Source: Anastatus disparis (taxonomy: Eukaryota; Arthropoda; Insecta; Hymenoptera; Eupelmidae). Taken from it: a stretch of 64,000 nt of DNA. A model generated the notes under the pieces. The model was not told the origin of the DNA. It did no database searches and worked only from the letters and a program-made list of their open reading frames with translations. The position numbers and the translations under genes are program-made. Location of the stretch: NCBI GenBank assembly GCA_017163975.1, contig JAFFSR010000096.1, positions 186,001 to 250,000 of the forward strand. The letters run 5' to 3'. This document shows, in pieces, positions 11,551 to 23,965 of this stretch. Numbering within the stretch: the stretch's first letter is position 1; every line of letters starts with the position of its first letter.

Positions 11551-13440
11551 TTAATCTCGGGTTTTTCGAGAGGGTATATATCTTTTGAGTTCAGAAACGT
11601 GTACCTTCGCATTACGCTTACCGCTTTCGGTCTCAACTACGTATACTAACGGTGATTTTATTTCTAAAACTTTAAACGGCCCGTCGTATTTTGGTGCGAG
11701 TTTCGCGGAGAATCGGTTAGCTGCATTCGAAAGTACATGTACGCGTCGCATGACCATATCCCCTACGTTAAACCGAATATCTTTCCTCCCTTTGTTATAT
11801 TCTCTTGCTTGTTTCTCTTTCGCCCTTTCGATGTGCTTAATGACCAAGTCTCTCAATGCATCCAGCCGTTTCATTCTGTCTGCCCAATCTTCTGGATTTA
11901 TTCTAATAATAGGTTTACTGCTCTCCACTTCTCTTCTCAAGCTCTTTACAGGCATAGGGTGCCTCCCATAGTTAAGAAACGCTGGTGAGGTCTTCAGTGT
12001 TGACTGCGTTGCTGTATTTACTGCGTGCCTAAATTCATGGAGATGCTGATCCCAAGTCCTATGATCCTCCTTTACAAATGTAGCTATCATGGTCTTTAAG
12101 GTTCTATTCGCACGCTCCACTGGATTCGCTTGCGGGTGATACGGCGGTGTCGTTACTCTGGATACTCCATATTCCTGTAATACTTGGTCGAGGTGCTTGT
12201 TATCGAATTCTTTCCCATTATCTGTTAATAGATACTTTGGAGTTTCCCACCTGAATAGAATTAATTCTTCGAATGCTTTCGATACTGCTTTTCCATCAGC
12301 TGTCCTTACTGGCTTTAACTCGATCCATTTAGTGAAAAGGTCCTGAAAAACTAGTAGGTATTTATTTTGGCTCTTACTTGGAGGGAATTCCATCATATCA
12401 GCTGATACTACAAACCATGGTCTCTCAACAACACGGTTTCCCATTAATCCTTGAGGTCCAGTTTGCTTGATTTTGTACCGTTGACAGTCATCGCACTCCT
12501 TCACAAATTGAGTTGTGTCATAATAAACTCCTGGCCAATAATACTCTCTTATGACTCTATCATAGGTCTTCTCTAGTCCTAAGTGCCCTGAGGATGGGTG
12601 ACAGTGAGCATCTTGCAGTATTCTTTCTCGGTGTTCTGCTGGAACAACAAGTCGCCATCCTTCTTCTCCATGGGTCACTGGGTCGAGTAAAGGTTCTTTT
12701 CTAAATCTGTATAATAATCCGTCTTCTAATTTCCATCCTGGGTATTTATAAGGGTTCGTTTCTATTTCTTTGACTCGCTCAATATATTTTTCATCTTGAA
12801 TCTCTTCGAAAGCACACACTTGTTCTTCTTCTTCTTCTTGACCTTCGTACATTCTTGAGAGAGCATCAGGTACGTGATGTAGTGCTCCACGTCTATGTAC
12901 GATCTCAAATGACCATTGCTGCATTTTCAATGCCCATCTTGCTAATCGTCCTGTTGGATCTTTCAGCTTCTGTAACCACTTCAATGCGCTATGGTCGGTG
13001 ATAATCTTAAAAGTGTAACCTTCAAGATAAGGTCTTAGTTTCTCAATTGCCCATATTATTGCTAATAATTCCTTCTCTGTAGTGGTATAGTTCCTCTCTG
13101 CTGCTGTTAGTACTCTACTCACGTAAACAATTGGGTGTTCACCGTCTTCGTGCTCTTGAATCAATACTGCTCCTATGGCGAAGTCACTGGCGTCACATTG
13201 TACCGTGAATGGTTGGTTAAAGTCAGGTCTTGCAAGTACAGGCGCTGTTGTTAAGGCTCTCTTTAGGTCTTCAAACGCGCTCTGTTGTTCCTCTCCCCAA
13301 CTCCATTCCTTGCTTTTCCTTAACAGCTTCACTAGTGGAACTTTCTTCTCTGAATCTCGCTCAATAAACCTCGAATACCAGCCCACCATTCCGAGAAATC
13401 TTCTTAATTGCTTTACAGTCTTGGGTGCTGGATAATTGAC
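11551..13440 (-). pseudogene. Gypsy pol, RNase H and integrase part
   Basis: An intact frame of 612 codons from the Met at 13389; the true frame begins slightly upstream, after a frameshift near 13480. RNase H shows QCDASDFAIGAVL, the TEKELLAI glutamate and TDHSALKWL. Integrase shows the HHCC zinc domain (HPSSGHLGLEK ... CDDCQRYK) and the DDE core: SADMMEF, LLTDNGKEFD and PVERANRTLK. The C-terminus (VGDMVMRR ... YDGPFKVLEI) is a GPY/F-type module; no chromodomain is seen. This half keeps all catalytic residues. It would be made as part of a Gag-Pol polyprotein and process and insert the cDNA in the nucleus. Confidence 0.92.
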
Positions 13441-13469
13441 AACTGGTGCAACCTTGTCTGGATCAGGTC

Positions 13470-14404
13470 TTAGCCCCTCATTGTCTCAAAAATAAATCCA
13501 AGGTAGGTGATCTGTGAGCAGCATATCTCACACTTTTTCTTATTCACCGTCAATCCAGCGTCTACCAGTCTCCGCAACACTGTTTTCAGCCATTTTAAGT
13601 GATCCTCGAAATTCTCGGTGGCTATAATGATATCGTCGAGATAACCGAACACGTTAGGTTCACATTCAGGTCCAAAAGAGCGTCGATGAGCCTTTGGAAG
13701 GTCATTGGTGCGTTGGTCAATCCGAAAGGCATTTTCTTGAATTGCCAGAGACCTGAGCCAGGCACTGAGAAAGCAGTGTATTTCCTACTATTTTCCTCCA
13801 TTGGAATTTGGAAATAGGCTTGCTTCAGGTCAATTTTGGTTAGGTATCTGGCTTTCCTCAGCTTATCTAGGATTGAATCCATGCTAGGTATTGGATAAGC
13901 GTCCTTCCTAGTGACCTTGTTCAATTCTCTATAGTCCACACAGAATCTGTACTCTCCATCAGGTTTCCTAAGTATCACTGGTGGACTACTCCATTCACTT
14001 GCTGACCTTTCAATTATATTGTTTCGCAACATCGCTTCTATCTCTTTATGAGCGACTTGCAACATCATCGGCGACATTCTTCTAGGTCTCTGTTTTATCG
14101 GAGAAGCTCCCATAACGTCTATGTGGTGTTCTGATAAATTAGTTGTTCCAGGTACATCTGTTGGTTGGGGTATGATAGTATTCACCAGGTCTTCGACTAA
14201 TACTCGTTGTTCATCATCCAATTCTACTATTCCTGCACATTCTCCGAATACTAGGGTTGGTGTTTGATCTTCATTGTTAAATTCTCTCCACTCACCGTCT
14301 TTCATTCTCCATAAGTTCTCGCTGAATTTGGTTTCTATCTGCCAAAGTCTACAGAAGTCTATTCCTAGAATTACGTCATGGTCTAAGGCAGAGATTGCTT
14401 TCAT
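13470..14404 (-). pseudogene. Gypsy pol, reverse transcriptase part with frameshifts
   Basis: RT motifs in order: LRNNIIERSASEWSSPPVIL, RFCVDYRELNKVT, YLTKIDLKQAYFQIPM, FKKMPFGLTNAPMTFQRL, then the YLDD active site. The frame changes near 13675, within CTCTTTTGGACC, so the YLDD segment (13652-13470) lies in another frame. A second shift near 13480 separates it from the RNase H part. Both shifts are at short homopolymers and look like one-base losses, either real mutations or sequencing error. The first Met at 14404 follows an in-frame TGA at 14414-14416 that closes the gag-protease frame. Confidence 0.9.
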
Positions 14405-14413
14405 CTCTATTCG

Positions 14414-16740
14414 TCACACACATCCATCTACTTCCAAATCCACAGGTAATTTTCCAACAATTCGAGCCGATCCTCCTATGACACTTCTTATTACTGTTCG
14501 GGCTGGTATTAATCGATCTTTGAATTTCTGAGTTACTCTTGGTCCTATTAATGACACCATTGCTCCAGTGTCGAATAAGGCCTGGTATCGTCTACCTCCG
14601 AGCACTACATCTAAGAAATTCCTATTTTCAGTGCACATGCCCGCCACAGCGTCATCGTCGTCTCCAGGTTCAGATCTGTCTTCAGTCTTTACCGGTGAGT
14701 ATTTCTCCCCCCCTAAGTTAGACTTACTCTCGTTCTGTCGGGTTTTAATTACTGGTATAGGTGGATGTTTCTCTTCTTCTTCATCTAAGACGCTCAATAC
14801 ACGGTTTAATTCTGCTAGCTGTTTGAATCCTTCGTTTTCCTCTTTATCTGATTCTTCACTGAGTTGTAATGCTTCTTGCTCCAATAATTCTAATTTCTTC
14901 TTTCTTTCATTTAAATGAGCCATGGTCCTCATAATCCCTTCTCTAGAGTATTTTTCAGCGAACTCGAGTGGGGAGAGCATTCTCATGGTCTCTTGGTTCT
15001 CCGTTATTCCTATAATATTCTTTTTCTCATCTGGGGTAGGGGTCTTCATCACGTTATTCGGGGTCATACACTCGTTTGGATACTTTCTATCTAGTTCTTC
15101 TCTGCCGGTGGCCAATTCGGTGGCATCACGAGATTTTGCATAAGAGGGGGGGGGTTGAGCTAAGTTCTGCCCCCCCGCCGCTTCGTTTCCCTGTGATTGC
15201 TGGGGAGTATTCTTCTGTGGGTTGGGTCTCGGTGGCTGCTTATTTGGATTTGGGGTCCAATTCGCGTTTCTTGCTTGTTGATTCGGGTTAGGCATCCTAT
15301 TAGGGGTCTGTTGGTTAGGGCAAACGTTCATAGAATGTCCCATTCCTCCGCATGAGCGACAAATCCTTTGTGGACAATCTCTTGCTCGGTGTCCGACGGC
15401 CTGACAGGTGTAACATGCCGAATAAGTTGGTTGACCTTTAACTACTCCAGTGGCTCCGTTTGCTACGTTTGCGGTCTTCTGATATTGCCTGCCTTGGTCA
15501 TACTGGGGTCTTGTTTGCGCACTCCACCAGTTGACTTGTGGTAATACATTCGGAGACCATGCGACCATAGGCACCTGACCTGTCATTACAGGTGGCTGTG
15601 TCGTTGCCACTGTGTTCGATGCTTCCACCGGCGTCGGATTCGTCTCAGCTTGAAGTGGTGGTGTTTCTTGGACACCTGCTACCTGAGGTCCTTTTTGTTT
15701 GTTAGGTCTCCTCCTCCTTCGCCGTGGTTTTCGCTGGGTCGTATTCGGAGCTTCATCTCTATCACTCTCTCTTTCACTTGTGGTCTCTTCATACTCTTCG
15801 GCATTCGCAATTCTTGGTTTATCTGTTCTTTTGGGCACGTTAAATGCTGCACCCTGGATCAACATCTTCTCTCGCGGAGGTGGGGGTTGGTATCTATTGT
15901 CTAGGTCCTTCTGTTTTTCCCAACGCCTACCTAAACGCCTGAGATCTTCATAGGTCCCTATTCTCTCACCTGCCATAAACTTACGATACTCTGGTAATAA
16001 ATTTCTGTATGCTGTGTCTACCTGAGTTCGCAGTGACGGTGGATTCTTAAAATATCCTACTATGCACCTGAAGCAGGATATAAAGTTAGAGATACTTTCT
16101 CCTTTGGCCTGAGTCCGTCTTTTCAGCTCATCGAGAAGGTCTACCCGTTTGACATCGCCTACGTACTGATGTCTGAAGGCTCTTTTAAAGCTCTTCCAGT
16201 CATGCACCTCTAACTCGGCGGTCCTATACCAGATGCTTGCTGAACCGGTGAACACACAGGGTATTGACCTTAAGAGATCTTCGTCTGGAATGCCTGTGTT
16301 TCGTCGGCAGTTACCTAACCTGGCGAGGAACTCCTCCGGTCCTTCTCTATCATCTCCGCTGAAAGAAATCTTCCAATTCCTTAACGTTTTATTGGTAGCG
16401 TTGTCTCGTTCAGTCATGTCAACATTATACCTAGCGCTGCCTCCATAATTTTCGTCACTGCTATAGTCTTCGGTGTCGCTGGAGCTATGTGAATAGTCAC
16501 TATAGTCGTCGTCTCTTCGGTTTCTTCGATAACCTCTGCGCTCTCCATTTCTTCTACATCGCCTGTGTTCCCCATCATCCCTATCTCTCCTATCTCTTCG
16601 GTCTCTTCTACCTCTTGACTCATTGTATTCCCGTGGTGCATTTCGTTGTTGGCCTTGGCTATTTCTTAACTGATTAACACCGTGACCTCTGGCGCCTCTG
16701 CCATCTCTATTATCACTATTTCCTCGTCGTGGGGTTTCCT
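14414..16740 (-). pseudogene. Gypsy gag capsid, nucleocapsid and protease
   Basis: The annotated Met is at 16417, but the same frame is open upstream to about 16740 through an Arg/Asp-rich stretch. Capsid features include WKISFSGDDREGPEEFL and WKSFKRAFRHQY, as in retrotransposon Gag. A basic stretch (RKPRRRRRRPNK) follows, then two CX2CX4HX4C knuckles (CYTCQAVGH, CRSCGGMGH) and a charged linker. A pepsin-type protease starts at ALFDTGAMVSLIG. The frame closes at TGA 14414-14416. The next codons continue in phase into RT, so this is either a CGA-to-TGA mutation or a readthrough site; the former seems likelier. Confidence 0.9.
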
Positions 16741-17772
16741 GGCCATACCCGCCCTAGTGCATTGATGCTGGTCCCTACCGGCATCTGAGCGTATATCCAC
16801 CTGTTCATCTAGCGCATACTCTCGAGCTGTATAGGGTATCTGCTGACTACGAATTCCTAGACTCGCTGGATTGAGGAAAATGGCATACGCGTCGGCGAGA
16901 TTTTCCTCATCATCGTTTTCTTCCTCGTCGGCCATACAGAGGTCATCCATGGCTATTACCTCTTCAATAGGCAATTCTCTGGGGTTTGGTGATACTGCTG
17001 TTGGTTGTTGGCTTTGTATGGCTGGAGTAGGCGCTGGCGTCTCTGGCCTCCAAGTATCCGTGGTGTTCAACGTCCATCGTGGGATTTGTGTATTCCTCGA
17101 GTTCCATCCTACGGAGCCTAATATGGACGTTACATCATGGAAATAGCCTAGAGGTGCATGGTTGGACATAGCGATATATCTGGCGGCCATTCCAGTGGCT
17201 GACATTGATGCTCTTGCATTGGACACCGTCTGTATCGACGCACTACCAAAGGTACCAGCCACGGTGGTGGTAGGAGTCGTGGAAGTGGTGGTCGTCACTG
17301 TTGCCATACAAGCGGGAGTTTGCACTTCCCGGGTCCTCACCGGCGGTGCATTTGATCCTGCTGCCGCAGCCGTGGTCGCTTCTAACCTCATTCCACTTTG
17401 GTCGATCCGTCTTGCTTCTTGCTTGTCGAGCAGAGCTTCCTGATAGCCTCTAGGAGTAGCTTCCGGATCATCTTCATCCTCCGACGGCGCCATTAAGAAA
17501 TTCCTCGTCGTTGCTGGGAGGTAACTTTGCCTTTCGTCAACTGCTGGGTTCCAATATACTCTCTTGTGTGGTTCGATTTCCCGGGTACTCGCTCTGATTA
17601 GCCTACTACGTAGAACTGGAAATGTCCCCGTGGTGCTACATCCCATACTATCCAATCGCTGCGACACTTCCCACGGGTCCATCTTCTTTACTCCTGCTAC
17701 CAGGGTTGGGTGAAAGTTGTCTAGTGGGTTAGTCTTCCGCCGCCCTCTTGCACCTGTTGCCTCTTGTGCCAT
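16666..17772 (-). pseudogene. Gypsy gag N-terminal region
   Basis: A 368-codon frame beginning MAQEATGARGRRKTNPLDN. Residues about 30-60 (VSQRLDSMGCSTTGTFPVLR) have the spacing of a SAP-like helix-turn-helix, which is a tentative call. The rest is low-complexity, Thr-, Ala- and Asp/Glu-rich. Near 16745 the frame seems to pass, by a one-base shift, into the frame that continues to capsid. So gag was probably one long ORF from 17772 to 14414. An ORF at 16414-16641 in a third frame is an overlap shadow. Confidence 0.7.
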
Positions 17773-18039
17773 TTTTTCCGTTGTCTCTTGAGCAAATCTA
17801 TTAAATTCTACTATCCTCCTAAATTAAAAGAGAGGATTTCGCGATTCTATTTCTCTGGAGTCTTCAAACAGAGGTTACGTATTGCTAGGTACACGCTTCT
17901 GAGGTCTTTACTATTAAGATTTGGGGATTTTACCACTGTGCCTGGGTTAATCTGGGAAATTTATATGCAACTTATAATATATTTCAAATGAAATAAACAC
18001 ACAAATTCTTTTAATAAAAGGGTTTTTAGTCTTATTAAT

Positions 18040-18078
<39 letters not shown>

Positions 18079-18978
18079 TTTAATATCTTCTTATTTTTGT
18101 CTTGAAATCTTCTGGGAAAAAATCTTCTTTTTCTTGATTTAATCTATTCTTTTAATTTTTTTAAATTTCTTTTCTTTTCTTTATAAATTTTCTTCTTGAA
18201 ATTCTAACGTATTTGTCTCTTCTTTGATAGCAACGGGTCTCTTCAATAACCCAGTTTCTTCGTAGGGCAATTATGTGTATGATTTGGGATTTATAGAAAA
18301 AATTTTATATATGTATATATGAAGGGAATAATTATTATATATATGGGAAATATAAATATATATATTTGTATGAATAATTTAAAATATATGTATTACTAGG
18401 TACGTTTTCTAGGGTTTGGCACAGTGGTCGAGAACAAGGCAAGTCTTAATACTTTTTGCACTGATTTTCATTTATCTATTCTAGATTACTTAAAGTTTTT
18501 TCTAATTTTCTATTTAATAAACTTTATTGTTCGTAGTTGGGGTTAGGAAGGTGTAAAGGTTCGCTATGTCTTAAGTTCAACATATATCAATAAATATATC
18601 GGGAAAGTTTTAAATTAAATTCAATTACGCATTTTCTGGGGACACTCTTACAATCTAATTTTTATCTCGCTTAGATTATGTGAAGTGGTTTTATACTCTA
18701 CTCTCTACGCTTAACCGGTGAAAAAGGAGGTATACAGCAACTTTTGTTTTATTCTTTTCACGAAATTTCAACTAAATTACATTAATTTAAAAAAAAATTT
18801 TTAACTCGTTCAATTTACCGTCTTTACAGAAATTAAGATCTTGAATTAATCACTGCATGCATTAATTTCGATTTTTACCGGTCAAATTACAAGTCAAAAA
18901 AAAATTTTTATTCTCCTTTTTCACTTTGCTCCCCCAATTCTAACAAGAAAATTCTACTCAGAATTTTCCCGATCCAAG
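17773..18978 (-). other. Gypsy 5' leader
   Basis: About 1.2 kb between the primer site and the gag ATG, AT-rich, with a long homopolymer (plus-strand T run at about 18049-18077). No ORF is supported. A packaging signal and splice donor would be expected here but cannot be pinpointed. Confidence 0.6.
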
Positions 18979-18996
18979 CCCCACGTTGGGCGCCAT
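18979..18996 (-). other. Primer binding site, tRNA-Lys type
   Basis: On the minus strand, just inside the 5' LTR, the sequence TGGCGCCCAACGTGGGGC is complementary to the 3' end of a lysine tRNA (Lys-1,2 type). TGG at the start pairs with the CCA tail. Confidence 0.85.
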
Positions 18997-18997
18997 T

Positions 18998-20712
18998 TGC
19001 GATGCGAGAATTCCGGTAAAGTTAATAATTGCTTTTATTTTGATTCAATGTATTATATCTACTGTTGAGCCGATTCTCATATGCAAAAATCGGTGTATCA
19101 AAAGAATTGAGTTTAAGGGCGCCAGATACACCACCAACTAGCTAGCCGTCAGCACGAGTCTCAAGCGGCCTTGGATCGGGAGGTGGCTCGTGTCGTATAG
19201 AATTCTTGTCTGAAATGGGAGGGGGAAAACACACAGAAACTTTTAACTTAATTTCACTTAACTATAAGAAACTTTATTTTAATTTATAATCTGTCTTAAT
19301 AAACCTTATTTGATTTCTACCTACTCGCGCTCTCTCATATCCCACACACACACCAGATTATATTTTATTATCAACAAAAAAAGTGTTATATTAATCGTTA
19401 TGCTAATAAAAAAAATTTCAATTCACTTAAAGTCTCTATTCATGTAAAGGTTTCAAAAAAAAATTTAATTATATATATTCTACGTAAATCACAGATTCGT
19501 AATCTAAAATGGCGGTCTTCCGGTGGCCATTTAGTTCGCTTCGCGTCTCTCTCTCTCTCTCTCTCTCTCACGGCGCTCAATACGCGGCCACGCGTTACCA
19601 GAACAAATTTTTGTCTTACAATTTTCACTACATACAAAGAAAAAAAAATTTTTATTTTATCACTATCTATTTTTATTCGCCCAACCGGCAATTTAAACGC
19701 GTCTCACCGGTCTAGATTTAGTTTTGGTAACACGTGCTCGCGTAACACACACACTCCGGCACTCACGGTCTAATTTAATTTTTAATTTTCTTAATACAAC
19801 TCTTTATTTCAATTTTAATACAATTTGCGCACAAAAAGAATTTTGTTTTAACCGCACGTCAAATTCAAATAAATAAGAAATTTTCACTTAGTTAATCAAT
19901 CGGAATTTTATACACTTTTACGCTTAATACGAAAGTTAAGTTTTCTTTTCGTCAAATTACAACAATTTAAATCCGAATTTTCGACATAGAAAGAGGAAAT
20001 CTTTGACTATTCACTTCGCGCACTATCAAGAAATTTCGTAAAACCACTTCACTGACTCTACAGTCAATCGGCGAGAGCCGTTGACTTACAAAGAAATGAG
20101 CGAAAATTTCTGGGCGCAGCCCACTCACCGTTGCTGAAATTTCAGTCTCCTTGGGTCGATACAGTCGACGATAACCAGGATTAGAAGCTGCGACGGGCTG
20201 GTGCTGGCGATAATGGCGGCGGTCTCTCGATCTTTCTCTCTTTTGCTCTCTGGGTCGCTACCGGCGACTCCACGGATTCGTCTCCGCTCGTATCTCTCTC
20301 TCTCTCCGGACTCCTTGCTTTTCTCCCAACATCTCTCCTCAGCAACACACGAAAAAGGAAAAAACTATTTAATTTCAGTGGCGTCACGAGAAAAAAAAAC
20401 TATGTTCTAGAGCAGCAAGCTAAAGCGTCCGATGTGGCACGAGGTCGACAGTCGAATAATCTTTCTTATGGCTACTTCCTTCTTCTTCGCTATTACTCTT
20501 ATCGTTTATCTTTTTCTAATCCTTTCTCCACCAATTACTGCCTTTCATTTCTATTCTATAATTTTAATTGGCTCTTTGTCATTTCCTGTATTAAAGAGGG
20601 CCCTGTGTTCAAATCCGCTTTGACAGGCGCCTCTATGCTGCTTCCCTCTATACATATATAAAGAACGTACATATATATATAGAATATGCGATGTCTAGAG
20701 AGAAACGTCTAG

Positions 20713-20743
<31 letters not shown>

Positions 20744-21308
20744 AGCACACATATATGTATATGCGGCTTAGTCTGTTCTCATAGAAGGGAGATTACTTGT
20801 AGGTCCCCTCTCCACTTCTTTTCTATCTTCATTTACTCCTACTCTCTCTCTCTCATCGCTTAATGCGCGAGAGATCGACGCGCCAGCACTTGAGATTCGT
20901 TCTCTTAGCGCGTGAATCTCCTCATCTCTCTTGCTCATTATTGCTGTTTCACTCTTCTCTCTTCTAAGTCTTCTTCATGGTATGGTGACTCCTAGCGCAC
21001 GCGCGGTCGCTTACATGTATTCGTCTGTACGCTATCGTTCACAGGCTGCTATAGCAGCACCGGCGTTCATATACAGGAGCTCTCGATGTATAGGTAATGG
21101 CTGCCGCGCGCGTCTGCTACTCATGTGTCGTTGTCGTCGTCTCGTAATACCGGTAAACAAAAAAAAATAATCTCGTTAATTAACTATTTTCTTTTTATTA
21201 ATTTAACGTGCGCCCGGGTCGGTAGTTTCGTTGGTGGTGTTTCATAGTGCTGAGTGGGGAAAGTGCAATAAATAAATTCTTTATTTATTTATAGTGGCGT
21301 ACCACGTC

Positions 21309-21311
<3 letters not shown>
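18998..21311 (-). repeat. Gypsy 5' LTR (right copy)
   Basis: 2,314 bp, colinear with 6783-9105. Differences seen: five substitutions (in the AGAAGYTGCG, GTTCRAATCC, GAAAMGTC, CTTCYAAGTC and CAGGRGCTC contexts), one extra A, and shorter CT and TA runs. Confidence 0.95.

Positions 21312-21352
<41 letters not shown>
21312..21352. repeat. (TA)n tract flanking the Gypsy element
   Basis: Right half of the TA tract that the Gypsy element split. The left half ends at 6782. Confidence 0.9.
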
Positions 21353-21582
21353 TAGAATGAGGTATTAGCAACAAAATCATGAGATCGACTTAGACTTAGC
21401 GTAACGACGTCCATAGCCACCCGTTTTCATTTATGATACTGCTGACAATTCCTACGTAGATTTTTCTTGAGTTGAGTTACGAAAAATTCTACAAACAAAC
21501 GCGCCCACTATTCGGACAAGGCCACCATCAAGTTTTAAATTCTATTAACTGCAATACAAGGTTGGACCACCACCCACAAATT

Positions 21583-21590
<8 letters not shown>
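21353..21590. other. Unassigned block between two TA tracts
   Basis: About 235 bp of moderate GC content lies between (TA)n runs and is absent from the matching position of the right arm near 39180. It is probably a small insertion in the left arm. No coding frame or terminal repeat was recognised. Confidence 0.5.
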
Positions 21591-21619
<29 letters not shown>

Positions 21620-21623
<4 letters not shown>

Positions 21624-21908
21624 GTGTGTGTGCGTTTGAATTGACGTGAGAAATCCTATGTTTATTAACGTGCGTGGGCATGCATGCGAATCGACATGAT
21701 ATGTCCCATCTATATAAACCTAAGGGTACTCGGGTGGGTGTGTGCGTGTTGTCATGAACTGTATCACATATATAGAAAACCTGTACTTAAGAGTACGTGC
21801 TAGTCGACATGAAATGTCCCATATATGTATGTATGTATGTATGTATGTATATACATATATATAAACCAAAACATATATGGGTCAACAAGTGTAAGTTGAC
21901 ATCAAACG
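21620..21908 (+). repeat. Minisatellite, left arm continuation
   Basis: Same units as 6258-6745, in the reverse-complement order of 38886-39190, including a GTAT tetranucleotide run (21828-21850) that mirrors an ATAC run in the right arm. It ends at the FB2 insertion. Confidence 0.85.
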
Positions 21909-21910
21909 AC

Positions 21911-22864
21911 CCGGTTGAAAATAAACACATAGTTTTATTACATGTTTTTTGGTTTCAATTTATCATATGATGAAAGTATATGATAAAATCATATAATATA
22001 ACCCTATGATGAAATCGCATAGTGAAACTATATGGTGAAGACAAAATAAAACCATATTCACGGAGAGAAGAAACAGTTAACAGCTACTCAAAAAATTTGG
22101 AATCATTACTAACTTTGTTTGGCAATAATTAAAGGTGAAGGAATAAATACAAATCTATAATTTAGCGCCACGCGATAAAAGTAAGGTTATGATTTTACAA
22201 ATGATCTGAGAAAACTAAGGACTGATTACTAAAGAGTTAAATAGCTAGTCATAAAAAGTTGAATGAAGAATCAAACTGAGAATTATTGTCTGCGGTCTGT
22301 CTATAGGCAAACTACAGACAATAATTCTCAGTTTGACTCATTTAACTTTTTATGACTAGCTACCTAACTCTTCAGTAATCAGAGGGGCTATTCAAGTAGT
22401 GATACACATGTATGTATTACGCGAATTCTATGCGCGCGCAGACTTTTTATTCTCTTGCCGACAACTATCGTCGCGATACATACATACATATCATTACTTG
22501 AATATCCCCTCAGTCCTTAGTTTTCTCAGATCATTTGTAAAATCGTAACCTTACTTTTGTCGCGTGGCGCAAAAATATAGATTAGTATTTATTCCCATTC
22601 CTTTAATTATTGTCGAACAAAGTTAGTAATGATTCCAAATGTTTTGAGTAGCTGTTAACTGCTTTTTCTCTCCGTCTGTATGGTTTTATTTTGTCTTCAC
22701 TATATAGTTTCACTATACGATTTCATCATAGGGTTATATTATATGATTTTATCATATGATAAATTGAAACCAAAAAACATGTAATAAAACCATATGATAA
22801 AACCACATAATAAAACCATATGATAAAATCATGTAATAAAACTATGTGTTTTTTTTCAACCGGG
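21911..22864. mobile_element. Fold-back element FB2
   Basis: Arms begin CCCGGTTGAAAATAAACAC and end with the complement. The axis is near 22297, in ACTGAGAATTATTGTCTG and its mirror. The outer arms are built from degenerate ATGATAAAATCATAT words. It is present only in the left arm of the large inverted repeat; the right arm at 38886-38892 is continuous, which gives the empty site. ACC may be the target duplication. No ORF. Confidence 0.85.
22383..22510. mobile_element. 128-bp MITE nested in FB2
   Basis: Terminal inverted repeats AGGGGCTATTCAAGTAGTGA and the matching end, flanked by CAG on both sides (22380-22382, 22511-22513). The other FB2 arm shows the uninterrupted site. A 3-bp CWG duplication would fit a Harbinger-type element, but that is inference. 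Confidence 0.8.
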
Positions 22865-22958
22865 GAACCATATATATTATATATATACATAACATATGTA
22901 TCGATGCGCATGTACTATGAACATTAAAATATAATATAAAGCATCTATTTTCGTTGAT

Positions 22959-22982
22959 ACTGCGCATTTCTGGTTGCGCAGT
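22959..22982. other. Hairpin ACTGCGCA/TGCGCAGT (left arm)
   Basis: A perfect 8-bp stem with an 8-base loop, conserved in the right arm at 38731-38754. The role is unknown. Helitron 3' ends carry such hairpins but no convincing CTRR end follows. Confidence 0.6.
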
Positions 22983-23149
22983 TTATGCTGGCTGAAGAGG
23001 ACTGAGAAGAAAAAAAATAACGAGAATGCGACATTTCGAAATTTTTAGACTGCATTTTCTCGTGATTGAGTGAACCGATTATAATCAAATTTTTTTTAAA
23101 TTAAAGATAGTGAAAATCTTTAAATATCCTATTTTATATTAAAGTGAAA

Positions 23150-23460
23150 CCACGTTTTTCTCCGGATCTCCGGTTCTCCGGTTCTCCGCTCTTTTTAAAT
23201 GTGTCTAATCTTTTTTCAATAAAAGAAGCTATTTTTTTTGGGCCTTATATTTTTTAGGCCCAATAATTTTTTCTTTTCTATATTTTTTGAGCATTATAGT
23301 TTTTTAGCCTTATATTTTTTGGGCTTTATATTTTTTTGGGCCCAATAATTTTTTTTTCTCTATATTTTTTTAGCATTATATTTCCCTAGGCCTTTTTTTG
23401 GGCCTTATATTTTCTTGAGCCTTATATTTTCTTTGGACTTTAGTGAAGCATTAATAATTC
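23150..23460 (+). repeat. CTCCGG array and GGGCCTTATATTTT minisatellite
   Basis: CTCCGGTTCTCCGG repeats, then units of about 17 bp around GGGCCTTATATTTTTT. The same pair of arrays occurs inverted at 37790-38560 and direct at 48786-49600. Confidence 0.85.
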
Positions 23461-23759
23461 GAAGATATCATAATTTTTTGCCTTATCTTTAGGGCTTTAT
23501 TTTTTCAGTCTTTTTTCCGTGTCTTATTTTCTATTTAATTTTTTGGTTCAATTAATAATTTATTTAGTCATTCGTATAATTTTTTCGCATGAGACATATG
23601 TCAAGTCGGCATTTTTTGCTTTATGACAATATTTTGTATGTTTTTGTTGCTTTAATTTTTGTATCTTTTACATATATGACTAGAGGAATCGATTATATTT
23701 TTGAAGTGTAAATGAGTAAATAAATTCTCATAAGCATTTATTACAAGTACCAAACTAGG

Positions 23760-23965
23760 TCTCTCTCTCTCTCTCTCTTTTGCTCTCTTACATTCTCTCT
23801 CGATTTCCTACGTTTTCTCACGCTTTCTCATGCTTTTTCTCGCATTCCCACGTCTTGCTCCTTTACGCTTCTTTTTGTTTTCCCATGCATTCTCTTTCTT
23901 TCTGTCTCTTGCTGTCTTTTTCGCTTGCCGTCGGTTTTGCTTTTTTCTTTGTTCTTTTCGCTTTC
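23760..23965 (+). repeat. Pyrimidine-rich block
   Basis: CTCT-rich tract with TTTCTCACGCTTTCTCATGC-like words, mirrored at 37265-37490. ORFs over it are low-complexity (Lys/Arg/Glu-rich on one strand) and not credible genes. Confidence 0.6.

Larger units (their letters stand above)
6783..21311 (-). mobile_element. Complete Ty3/Gypsy LTR retrotransposon (14.5 kb)
   Basis: Two long terminal repeats (6783-9105 and 18998-21311) begin TG and end CA. They are flanked by ATAT on both sides inside a (TA)n tract, which could be a 4-bp target duplication. In transcription order on the minus strand: 5' LTR (right), tRNA-Lys type primer site, about 1.2 kb leader, gag-protease, RT-RNase H-integrase, a third ORF, polypurine tract, 3' LTR (left). 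I count about five substitutions between the LTRs plus microsatellite length changes, so insertion is recent. The domain order RT-RNase H-integrase defines Ty3/Gypsy. Confidence 0.95.
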
